From a virus, in the IMG/VR virus record IMGVR_UViG_3300036715_000794, positions 1 to 27,756 of that record: a DNA stretch of 27,756 bases; one strand, given 5' to 3'. The notes beneath the pieces were generated by a model. It was not told the origin of the DNA, searched no databases, and was given only the letters and a program-made list of their open reading frames with translations. The translations under genes and the position numbers were made by a program. This document shows positions 1 to 5,498 of this stretch, in pieces (position 1 is the first letter of the stretch; the number at the start of each line of letters is the position of its first letter).

Positions 1-1
1 T

Positions 2-430
2 GCCAATGACATCATCGACAACCAAGTGCGGCGCCAGCTCGACGAGCAGCCCAACTACAAGGAAGTTGACCTTAGCTTGATCGACCGTAGCAAGCTGACT
101 TGGGAGTACATCGCCAATATGTCGCGCTCGGAGCGTGTGAGCAACACCATTTCCGACGAGACTTGGGAAGAGTTCAAGAAGGACTATGTCAAGGTGATGA
201 CTGCCGTCACTGGCAAACCCGAGCAAGTTGTCAACAACGCTGCCAAGATCATCGCTGCCGAGTTCAAGCCGGTCCGCGACAACAAGGACAAATTGGCAGT
301 GCTGGAAACCTATTTGGACACTTGGTTCGCATCGACCGAGCGTGCTGCCGACTTTGCCAGCTTGTACGAGCGCCTGTCCAAGAAGGTGAAGGACTACCAA
401 GCCAAGGGCTTGGCATCGCTGGAAATCTAA
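2..430 (+). CDS. Hypothetical protein, 5' end outside window
   Basis: The reading frame is open to the left edge, so this is the C-terminal part (about 142 residues) of a longer protein. A GTG at position 26 is in frame, but the upstream codons are also open and no ribosome binding site precedes it, so a start outside the window is more likely. The visible part is rich in Lys, Glu, Asp and Ala, has no membrane segment and looks mostly helical. It ends in LASLEI. No family is recognised. It is followed directly by a strong intrinsic terminator, so it ends a transcription unit. Its position at the head of a replication operon fits an early or middle phage protein, but no function can be given. 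Confidence 0.75.
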   Translation, partial: ANDIIDNQVRRQLDEQPNYKEVDLSLIDRSKLTWEYIANMSRSERVSNTISDETWEEFKKDYVKVMTAVTGKPEQVVNNAAKIIAAEFKPVRDNKDKLAVLETYLDTWFASTERAADFASLYERLSKKVKDYQAKGLASLEI

Positions 431-437
431 CTTCCCA

Positions 438-462
438 AGGCGGGTTAATTCCCGCCTCTTTT
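438..462 (+). terminator. Rho-independent terminator after first gene
   Basis: A perfect 7-bp stem (AGGCGGG with CCCGCCT) encloses the 6-nt loop TTAATT and runs into a TCTTTT tract. It starts 8 nt after the TAA stop of the first gene. It should stop or attenuate rightward transcription before the gene at 518. Confidence 0.8.
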
Positions 463-465
463 CGC

Positions 466-498
466 AAGCATCTAGTGATTACCGACTGCTAGATGCTT
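466..498 (+). promoter_or_regulatory. Second hairpin directly upstream of an RBS
   Basis: A perfect 10-bp inverted repeat (AAGCATCTAG with CTAGATGCTT) has a 13-nt loop. It ends 2 nt before the AAAGGAG ribosome binding site of the gene at 518. It has no T tract, so it is probably not a terminator. It could be an RNA-processing site, a 5' stabiliser or a translation-control hairpin; which is unknown. Confidence 0.5.
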
Positions 499-517
499 AC
501 CAAAGGAGATCAAACAA

Positions 518-841
518 ATGGCAAAGAAAGCAGTTTATGGCGGCCAAGCCGACGATCTAATCCAAGCGTACATGGCTCTCGACGAAAGCAAGTCACCGAA
601 GGAAGCAGCCCAACCGCTGCTACCCGATTACGCGCCAGAGTCCATCGTTAAGGCAATGGTGCAAACCCTGCGTATGTACATCAGGCGGCACTATCCCGAG
701 TTTGCCAAGGAAGGCAACCGACTAGCTATTCGCTACGAGTTGCGCCCGGACGATGGCTGGTACTTCTGGGTAGAGCCAGCGCCAGTCAGCAAGATCGCCC
801 AAGCATTACAAGGAGTTACCACCGATGCCCAGACTCTATGA
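518..841 (+). CDS. Hypothetical protein (107 aa)
   Basis: This is a small soluble protein of unknown function. The start is well supported by AAAGGAG at 500-506 with good spacing. The N-terminal half looks helical (acidic and Ala/Leu-rich around residues 10-40). A YIRRHYPEF segment and a Trp-rich C-terminal stretch (DDGWYFWVEP, about residues 80-89) follow. There is no signal peptide, membrane segment or recognisable catalytic motif. Its end overlaps the next gene by 17 nt, so the two are probably translationally coupled. It lies just downstream of a terminator and a second hairpin, so its expression may differ from that of the gene to its left. Confidence 0.75.
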   Translation: MAKKAVYGGQADDLIQAYMALDESKSPKEAAQPLLPDYAPESIVKAMVQTLRMYIRRHYPEFAKEGNRLAIRYELRPDDGWYFWVEPAPVSKIAQALQGVTTDAQTL

Positions 842-1067
842 GGACACCTGGAAAGCTCTACGTGATACTGGCTACATCAAATTGAAGTTGCTAGACCCGT
901 TAGAGCAGCACCGGATTATCAGAGGAATCAGCAAGGAGAAAAATGCTGATCCCTTGAAACCACGTTTCCATCGTATCTTCCCGACAGTCGTTAAGGAAGG
1001 TAGCAATACCTACCTAATCCTCGAACTTCGGGAAGTTACGAAAACCCGGTACAATGTACCAATCTAA
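825..1067 (+). CDS. Hypothetical protein (80 aa)
   Basis: This is a small basic protein of unknown function, overlapping the previous gene by 17 nt. The ATG at 825 has AAGGAG at 810-815. The sequence alternates charged and hydrophobic residues (TGYIKLKLLD, then NTYLILELREVTKTRY), which suggests a small beta-containing domain that could bind nucleic acid; that is inference only. No motif is recognised. The compact overlap with its neighbour and position ahead of the recombination genes suggest an early/middle accessory role. Confidence 0.72.
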   Translation: MPRLYEDTWKALRDTGYIKLKLLDPLEQHRIIRGISKEKNADPLKPRFHRIFPTVVKEGSNTYLILELREVTKTRYNVPI

Positions 1068-1081
1068 CCAAGGAGTAAGCA

Positions 1082-1348
1082 ATGGCAACCCCACTCACCG
1101 ACGCGCAAGAAATCCATCAACGCATTTCCGAACTCCAAGATGAGCTGGACAAAGCCAGCCCCAACATCGCAACTCACCTACTCAAAATCCACAAGGATTT
1201 GGGAAATAGCCCCGAGCTTCTGCACATCCTGTCCGAAGATGAAATCGCAGTCATCGCCAAGGGCTTGCAAGTGCAGAGCCAGGTGCAGATCGTAGCATCT
1301 AAGCCGAAAGCTCCCAAGCGCGAGAAGCTCGCCGACCTGGAAATCTGA
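1082..1348 (+). CDS. Hypothetical helical protein (88 aa)
   Basis: This is a small protein of unknown function with AAGGAG 6 nt before its ATG. It looks almost entirely helical. The first 40 residues have heptad-like spacing (QEIHQRISELQDELDKA), so a short coiled coil or dimerisation is plausible. The C-terminal tail is Lys-rich (KPKAPKREK) and ends LADLEI. That ending resembles the LASLEI end of the first gene in the window, possibly by chance. It has no enzyme motif. It sits in the same rightward operon, 14 nt after the previous stop. Confidence 0.75.
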   Translation: MATPLTDAQEIHQRISELQDELDKASPNIATHLLKIHKDLGNSPELLHILSEDEIAVIAKGLQVQSQVQIVASKPKAPKREKLADLEI

Positions 1349-1358
1349 GGAGACAAAA

Positions 1359-1586
1359 ATGCTAGACTGGAATCGTGCTAAATGGGCGGCGCTATCCCGG
1401 CTGCCAGCCGACAACGGCGAATCGCATCTGCCATTCATGGACAATCCGCCGGAAGCAGCTTCCTTCATCCAGCGCCAGAGCCAGGAATGGCAGATGTTGC
1501 AGCGCAATGCAAGCTGCCAGCCGTCGGACACCGACGCCATAGCCAGCAAGGATGGCTGCGATGCTTCCCAGGATAGCGGGTGTTAG
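1359..1586 (+). CDS. Hypothetical small protein (75 aa)
   Basis: This is a predicted small gene with a GAGGAG ribosome binding site just before its ATG, 10 nt after the previous stop. The first half (MLDWNRAKWAALSRLP, then a Gln/Met-rich helix) looks like normal coding sequence. The C-terminal 25 residues are Ser/Asp/Cys-rich with no obvious structure, and they overlap the start of the next gene in another frame. It has no recognised family. The gene is probably real given its RBS and placement. The out-of-frame overlap makes the exact gene structure here less certain than elsewhere in the operon. Confidence 0.55.
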   Translation: MLDWNRAKWAALSRLPADNGESHLPFMDNPPEAASFIQRQSQEWQMLQRNASCQPSDTDAIASKDGCDASQDSGC

Positions 1587-1923
1587 GACAGTAGGCGATG
1601 GCAACCCGCCAGCTACCAGCCTAGCCCTTCACCTAGCAGCCCGCCTGTTAGTTTCCGATAGAGCTGACTGGTGGTCGTTTGACAAATGGCTAGATACTGC
1701 GCATGGCTACAACTATGCGCTGCTGCCTGAACTCGCATCGTTTCTTGCCCTTCGCTGTACCACCATTGACCAATTGGAATCTAAACTCCAGCGCCTTCGC
1801 CACTACGTTCTGTCTGAGCAACTCCAACTTCTCTCCATCTTGGAAACATATTATGCACCCCAAACTCAAGCTCCTGAGTCACTCCTCGCTGATAACACTT
1901 CATGCTTGCCCGAGGAAGTTTGA
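1561..1923 (+). CDS. Hypothetical protein (about 120 aa)
   Basis: This is a protein of unknown function. Two ATGs lie close together, at 1552 and 1561. The second is preferred because AAGGA at 1548-1552 is at proper spacing for it. The central part (WWSFDKWLDTAHGYNYALLPELASF) and the helical, Leu-rich C-terminal half (QLESKLQRLRHYVLSEQLQLLSILETYY) look like a folded helical protein. It overlaps the previous gene by about 26 nt and the next gene by about 71 nt. That is more overlap than usual in this operon. Either the genes are truly nested or one annotated start is wrong. Confidence 0.55.
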   Translation: MLPRIAGVRTVGDGNPPATSLALHLAARLLVSDRADWWSFDKWLDTAHGYNYALLPELASFLALRCTTIDQLESKLQRLRHYVLSEQLQLLSILETYYAPQTQAPESLLADNTSCLPEEV

Positions 1924-2767
1924 ACTCTACCGCCTCAATGCCGGCCCAGCTCCTACGCCCTCGGTAGATACCGCCTTTGGCTCTGCCTTCGGTGCTGGCA
2001 TCCAAACCCTGATTGCCACCGAAGGAAATCTTACCAAAGCCTTGGTCGATGCTTTCCTGGCGTGGGATGTTTCCCTGCTGGAAGAAAACGCCAAGAGCAA
2101 CAAGAGCATCTGGGAAGTGGTGATGGCATTGGAATCCTTTGCCAAAATCCACTTGCCTACCATCCTCAAGGACTGGAAAATCGCCACGCTCAAAGATGGC
2201 AAGCCAGCCGTCGAGCTATCATTCAAAATCAACTTGCCCGATGGCTTTGCTTATCGCGGCTTTGTTGACCTGGTGCTGCAACATCGTACCGAACATCGCT
2301 TCAAAATCTGGGAACTCAAGACAACTGGCAGCTACGTTGTACACGAAGCCCAGTACAAAAACAGCTTCCAAGGTGTTGGCTACGGCGTTGTGTTGGATCA
2401 ATTGGCCGCAGCTATCGGCGCAGAATCCGACTACTTTGTGGACTACTTTGTCTACAAAACTAAGAGCCGGGAATTTGAGATTATGCCATTTCTCAAGAGC
2501 AACCTGGAACGGATGCGTTGGCTTAGCCAGCTCCTACTGGAAGTTGAGAAGATGCAGCTCTATGACCGCCTTGGCATGTTCCCGCAGCATGGTGAAAGTT
2601 GCTACGCCTTCTTCCGGCCCTGCGAGTATTTCGGTATTTGCCAGATGAGCAACAGCAGCCTTGTGGACGAGGAGAAAGCTAGTCTCCCGCCAGAAGAAGC
2701 ACCAGTTGATTTTGAACTGGATTTTCGTACTTTACTAGCGCAACAGACGGAGAACCTAAATGAATGA
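1853..2767 (+). CDS. Cas4-like PD-(D/E)XK exonuclease with 4Fe-4S cysteines
   Basis: This is a probable recombination or replication exonuclease of the Cas4/RecB/AddB type. The nuclease core shows GFVDLVL (Asp139) and IWELKTTG (Glu154, Lys156), the D-(E)XK motif, followed by a Q-x3-Y motif (Gln173, Tyr177). Cys19 (LHACPRKFE) and Cys250, Cys257 and Cys263 near the C-terminus match the one-plus-three cysteine pattern that holds a 4Fe-4S cluster in Cas4 and AddB. The frame is open further upstream. The ATG at 1853 is chosen because it puts the conserved first cysteine region near the N-terminus and has a GGAA element before it. In phages such nucleases make 3' single strands for an annealing protein; the Sak4-like ATPase and SSB genes lie just downstream. 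Confidence 0.85.
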   Translation: MHPKLKLLSHSSLITLHACPRKFELYRLNAGPAPTPSVDTAFGSAFGAGIQTLIATEGNLTKALVDAFLAWDVSLLEENAKSNKSIWEVVMALESFAKIHLPTILKDWKIATLKDGKPAVELSFKINLPDGFAYRGFVDLVLQHRTEHRFKIWELKTTGSYVVHEAQYKNSFQGVGYGVVLDQLAAAIGAESDYFVDYFVYKTKSREFEIMPFLKSNLERMRWLSQLLLEVEKMQLYDRLGMFPQHGESCYAFFRPCEYFGICQMSNSSLVDEEKASLPPEEAPVDFELDFRTLLAQQTENLNE

Positions 2768-3032
2768 CCCTTTGGCAGCAGCACGCAAGCACCTTGGCCC
2801 GGTATCTCGGCGAACCATTGTGATGGTGCCTGAAGGATGCCATCTGATGATCCCAGCTTCCATGACCAACATCGTGCAGGAAGTTCGTTTCGTCAAGCTG
2901 ACAAGTGACGGCGGCATCCAACCCCTGCCGCTACAGAACGTAGCAACTACTACCATTCCCGTGGCAGATCAAGTACTGGATTCGCTGGATACTGCCTACT
3001 TCCAACAACTGCAACAAGGAGCAAACAAATGA
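2760..3032 (+). CDS. Hypothetical protein (90 aa)
   Basis: This is a small protein of unknown function. Its ATG overlaps the end of the exonuclease gene by 8 nt and has a GGAG element upstream. The middle is beta-like (RRTIVMVPEGCHLMIPA, then QEVRFVKLTSDGG), with a polar Gln-rich C-terminus (FQQLQQGANK). No catalytic or binding motif is recognised. Its place between the exonuclease and the Sak4-like ATPase suggests it is co-expressed with the recombination module and might be an accessory factor, but the sequence does not show this. Confidence 0.7.
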   Translation: MNDPLAAARKHLGPVSRRTIVMVPEGCHLMIPASMTNIVQEVRFVKLTSDGGIQPLPLQNVATTTIPVADQVLDSLDTAYFQQLQQGANK

Positions 3033-3259
3033 GCGACAATGAACAATTCTTCCCTGTGGGCTTTGACGATGACCTCGACAGCTTGCACCGACTTGTCAAC
3101 CTCATCATGGAGCGTAAAGTAGGGCGAATCAGTGACATAGTCGTAGACGCTGAACTTGAGAAAGCGGCCGTGGCGCTGGCCCAGTTGGTAGCTGCAAAAG
3201 CTGTGCTGCACAAGCGATACGTTGAGGACATGATTCATAGCACCGAAAGCAACATCTAA
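3029..3259 (+). CDS. Hypothetical helical protein (76 aa)
   Basis: This is a small acidic protein of unknown function, overlapping the previous gene by the 4-nt ATGA arrangement, with AAGGAG upstream. After an acidic N-terminus (FDDDLDSLHRL) the sequence is helical and Ala/Leu-rich (ELEKAAVALAQLVAAKAVLHKRY), consistent with a small helical bundle. It has no membrane segment or known motif. It lies 9 nt upstream of the Sak4-like ATPase gene and is probably translated from the same message. Confidence 0.72.
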   Translation: MSDNEQFFPVGFDDDLDSLHRLVNLIMERKVGRISDIVVDAELEKAAVALAQLVAAKAVLHKRYVEDMIHSTESNI

Positions 3260-3268
3260 GGAGCAGCC

Positions 3269-4093
3269 ATGAAACTCTCCGAATACAAAGTAAAACCAGT
3301 GCACAGAGTCCTAATCTTCGGGCCGCCCAAATCTGGTAAGACAGCAGTCGTTGGCAAGTTGGCAGAGCACTACAACCTGCTCTGGTTCGACCTGGAGGAT
3401 GGAGTCAAAACGCTGCTAAACCCGGAGTTGAAAATCCCGCAGTCTGCGCTTGAGCATGTAACTCTAGTGCAGCTACCCGACACCAAGGACTATCCCATCG
3501 CTGCCGAAACTCTGTACAAGGTAGTGGAGTGGAAGCCAATTGCCATCTGCGAGGAACACGGCAAGGTGAACTGCGCCATGTGCAAGCAGAAGTCTGCGCC
3601 TTTCGTAGAGCTGGACTTTTCCAAGATGGATGATAGCTGGATCATCGTAGTTGACAGCTTGACCCAATTGTCAAACTCGGTAATGAACATGATTCTGCGA
3701 GCACGCGGCATGACTTCCTATGACGCCAAGCCCGAGTGGGATGACTACGCGAAGCAAGGAGCTTGGCTGGATCGCTGGCTATCTATCATCCAGAATTGCC
3801 CATTCAACGTGGTTGTCATTTCTCACGAAATGGGCATCGAGATGGAAGATGGCAAGGAGAAGTTAACAGCAGTCGGCGGCACCCGCAACTTCTCACGGAA
3901 CCTGCCGCGCTACTTCGACCATGTTGCTTACGCCGAAATGAAAGCTAAGAAGCATGTCCTCGGTTCCTCTACTACCTACGGTGTCAACGTGCTGACTGGC
4001 AGCAGAACCGGGGCTAAGACCGAAGTCAACGTGGATGGCAACCCGCTGCTGGAAATCTTCACCAGCTACCGCAACTACAAGAAGGTGAACTGA
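3269..4093 (+). CDS. Sak4-like RecA-fold ATPase (phage recombinase)
   Basis: This protein (274 aa) has the RecA-like ATPase layout of the AAA_24/Sak4 family. The Walker A is GPPKSGKT (residues 18-25), followed by WFDLEDG (39-45), and the Walker B is WIIVVDS (124-130). The C-terminal part has a SHEMG segment and a Gly-Arg-rich strand region typical of the core. Sak4 proteins are phage single-strand annealing or RecA-like recombinases acting on DNA together with SSB. An unusual insert at residues 94-105 has the spacing C-x2-H-x4-C-x2-C and could bind zinc. The ATG at 3269 has AAGGAG in front. The nearby Cas4-like exonuclease and SSB genes support a recombination module. A general DNA-repair ATPase is an alternative. 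Confidence 0.85.
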   Translation: MKLSEYKVKPVHRVLIFGPPKSGKTAVVGKLAEHYNLLWFDLEDGVKTLLNPELKIPQSALEHVTLVQLPDTKDYPIAAETLYKVVEWKPIAICEEHGKVNCAMCKQKSAPFVELDFSKMDDSWIIVVDSLTQLSNSVMNMILRARGMTSYDAKPEWDDYAKQGAWLDRWLSIIQNCPFNVVVISHEMGIEMEDGKEKLTAVGGTRNFSRNLPRYFDHVAYAEMKAKKHVLGSSTTYGVNVLTGSRTGAKTEVNVDGNPLLEIFTSYRNYKKVN

Positions 4094-4317
4094 TGGCTAC
4101 TACCTCCCCGGTTATGAAAGGCTCCAACCTGCGCCGCATCAAGAAGCTGGAGCAGGAAGTTGCTATGCTTCGCTCCCACATCTGGTGGCTCGTAGGTGGT
4201 GGCGAGTTCGCAGCTTGGGCACAAAACAAGCCCATGCCCTTGGCAGCGCGCAAAGAATTCGACGAAGCTCGCGCTCTTTTCCCCGACGATAGTTGGGAAG
4301 AGGCCGAAGCTAAGTGA
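4093..4317 (+). CDS. Hypothetical protein with coiled-coil N-terminus (74 aa)
   Basis: This is a small protein of unknown function whose ATG shares one base with the stop codon of the Sak4-like gene (TGATG), so translation is probably coupled. Residues 12-30 (LRRIKKLEQEVAMLRSHIW) show heptad spacing and suggest a short coiled coil. A WWLVGGGEFAAW stretch and an acidic C-terminus follow. It has no recognised domain. A hairpin with terminator character follows the stop, so this gene appears to close the recombination subset before the SSB gene. Confidence 0.7.
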   Translation: MATTSPVMKGSNLRRIKKLEQEVAMLRSHIWWLVGGGEFAAWAQNKPMPLAARKEFDEARALFPDDSWEEAEAK

Positions 4318-4326
4318 ATAGCAGCC

Positions 4327-4360
4327 GGCCAGTCTGCTTAATTACTGGCCACCTTTGTTC
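4327..4360 (+). terminator. Possible weak terminator upstream of SSB gene
   Basis: A perfect 7-bp stem (GGCCAGT at 4327-4333 with ACTGGCC at 4344-4350) encloses a 10-nt loop. It is followed by a broken T-rich stretch (ACCTTTGTTC). It begins 9 nt after the preceding stop codon. The T tract is poor, so it may attenuate rather than fully terminate, or act as an RNA-processing site in the SSB leader. Confidence 0.5.
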
Positions 4361-4392
4361 TCAACTCTCTTTTGTTCTTGAAAGGAACTATC

Positions 4393-4833
4393 ATGGCTGA
4401 CCTCAACAACCTTCCCGACATTTCCCTGGATTCCATCGACGACCTCCCGGGTTTTGAAATCCCGCCGCAAGGCCGCTACCTCTGCCTACTCACAATTTCC
4501 CCCAAGGAAATCAACGGCAAAGGTAACCTGGAGTTCGAGTACACCGTGCAGGAAACCATCGAGTTGGCATCGCCTACCGACACGGAACCCAAGCAAGGTG
4601 CTACCTTCACCGAACTCTTTAGCTACGACAAGGGCTTGCCGATGGCGAAGGACAAGCTGAAGAAGCTCTGCGAAGGACTTGGCATCCCGACCAGCTCCTC
4701 GCTGGCTGACATTGTGGAATCTGTGCAAGGTGTTGGCGTGGAAGTCACGCTCAAGCATCGCAAGAACCCCAAGGGGCCTGATCCCGAGCGCGTCTATGCC
4801 AACGTCCCGGCTGCTACCTTCAAGGTAGTGTAA
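4393..4833 (+). CDS. Single-stranded DNA-binding protein, DUF669-like
   Basis: This 146-aa protein is the probable phage single-strand DNA-binding protein. The ATG at 4393 with AAAGGAA in front is chosen over an in-frame TTG at 4372 that lacks a ribosome binding site. The protein begins with an acidic segment, then GFEIPPQGRYLCLLTISPKEIN. The beta-strand pattern that follows (LEFEYTVQETIEL, FTELFSYDKG, VEVTLKHRKNP) and its length fit the DUF669-type OB-fold proteins of phage recombination modules. These coat single strands and work with Sak4/Erf-type recombinases. The assignment rests on pattern and context, without a strict motif. The gene is isolated between two terminator-like hairpins, as expected for a gene made in a different amount from its neighbours. 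Confidence 0.7.
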   Translation: MADLNNLPDISLDSIDDLPGFEIPPQGRYLCLLTISPKEINGKGNLEFEYTVQETIELASPTDTEPKQGATFTELFSYDKGLPMAKDKLKKLCEGLGIPTSSSLADIVESVQGVGVEVTLKHRKNPKGPDPERVYANVPAATFKVV

Positions 4834-4840
4834 CCTTAAA

Positions 4841-4876
4841 GCCCCACTCATGTAGCAAGTGAGTGGGGCATTTTTC
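4841..4876 (+). terminator. Strong rho-independent terminator after SSB gene
   Basis: A perfect 10-bp GC-rich stem (GCCCCACTCA with TGAGTGGGGC) with a 9-nt loop is followed by ATTTTTCC. It begins 7 nt after the SSB stop. This is the best intrinsic terminator on the + strand in the window. The next gene starts only 22 nt beyond it, with no room for a promoter in between, so partial read-through or antitermination is implied. Confidence 0.88.
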
Positions 4877-4898
4877 CTTCAACCAACGAAAGGCCGCT

Positions 4899-5252
4899 AT
4901 GACCAGAGCTAGAAAGCAACAAGAACCCAAGTCCATGCTGCAACAAGCACACGAGCTAATCAACGGACAACGCCAGCAGGACTACGGCGACAAGCTCCAG
5001 AACTTTTCACAAATCGCAATGGGCTTCCAGATGGTACTGGCAACCAAGCTGCAACCCGACCAGTACATCACGCCCGAGGACGTGGCACTGATGATGATGC
5101 AAGTGAAGATCGCGCGACTTGCCAAGTCCCCGGACCACGCCGATTCGATCCTTGACATTGCAGGCTATGCTGGCTGCTACTCGATGCTCCAACAAGAGCG
5201 AGCAGAAGGGGCGGAGCTGGCAGGTGCGATCTTCGACGCGCGCGCAGAGTAA
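4899..5252 (+). CDS. DUF6378 family phage protein
   Basis: This 117-aa protein matches the pattern of DUF6378 proteins, which are common in phage replication regions. It carries AHELINGQRQQDYGD near residue 30, ITPEDVALMMMQVKIARL in the middle, and SPDHADSILDIAGYAGC near the end. The biochemical role of the family is not established. Some resemblance to all-alpha nucleotide pyrophosphohydrolases makes a nucleotide-related role conceivable, but that is inference. An in-frame GTG at 4863 lies inside the terminator stem. The ATG at 4899 with GAAAGG upstream is therefore the likely start. Confidence 0.82.
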   Translation: MTRARKQQEPKSMLQQAHELINGQRQQDYGDKLQNFSQIAMGFQMVLATKLQPDQYITPEDVALMMMQVKIARLAKSPDHADSILDIAGYAGCYSMLQQERAEGAELAGAIFDARAE

Positions 5253-5261
5253 CAACTAACG

Positions 5262-5279
5262 GGTGGCCTATGAGCCACC
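5262..5279 (+). promoter_or_regulatory. Small hairpin in intergenic leader
   Basis: A 6-bp stem (GGTGGC with GCCACC) has a 6-nt loop and no T tract. It lies between the DUF6378 stop and the AAGGAGA ribosome binding site (5284-5290) of the small gene at 5296. It is the same kind of RBS-proximal hairpin as that at 466-498. Its function is unknown. Confidence 0.35.
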
Positions 5280-5295
5280 TACCAAGGAGACCAAC

Positions 5296-5373
5296 ATGAT
5301 TGCCAAAGAAATCAAAGAGAAGGTGCTAAGAACTGCTGCTGCCTACTTCGGCCTGAAGGAATCACGGAAATGA
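5296..5373 (+). CDS. Micro-protein of 25 aa
   Basis: This is a very short frame with a strong ribosome binding site (AAGGAGA) 5 nt before its ATG. The product has a basic amphipathic first half (IAKEIKEKVLRTAAAYFG) and ends in ESRK. Its TGA overlaps the ATG of the next small gene in an ATGA arrangement. The good RBS and coupling are the only evidence that it is translated. It could be a genuine micro-protein or a leader that sets translation of the following gene. No function can be assigned. Confidence 0.45.
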   Translation: MIAKEIKEKVLRTAAAYFGLKESRK

Positions 5374-5498
5374 CCTGTGAGATTCTACTGGCTGCCATCG
5401 GATTCATAGTTGGCCCACTTCTGATTATGGCTATCTTCTCTTGCAACCAACCCCGCGATACAAAAGATGAGACTACTGATCTGCGCGACAAAGGATGA
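5370..5498 (+). CDS. Small membrane protein (42 aa)
   Basis: This short frame is coupled to the preceding 25-aa frame by an ATGA overlap, with GAAGGAA about 10 nt upstream. It encodes a single hydrophobic segment (ILLAAIGFIVGPLLIMAIF, residues 5-23), then Ser-Cys-Asn and a charged tail (PRDTKDETTDLRDKG). The layout fits a one-pass inner-membrane micro-protein. The Cys after the hydrophobic stretch faintly resembles a lipobox, but no basic N-terminus precedes it. Its last 32 nt overlap the polymerase gene in another frame. It could be a host-membrane effector; that is inference. Confidence 0.5.
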   Translation: MTCEILLAAIGFIVGPLLIMAIFSCNQPRDTKDETTDLRDKG

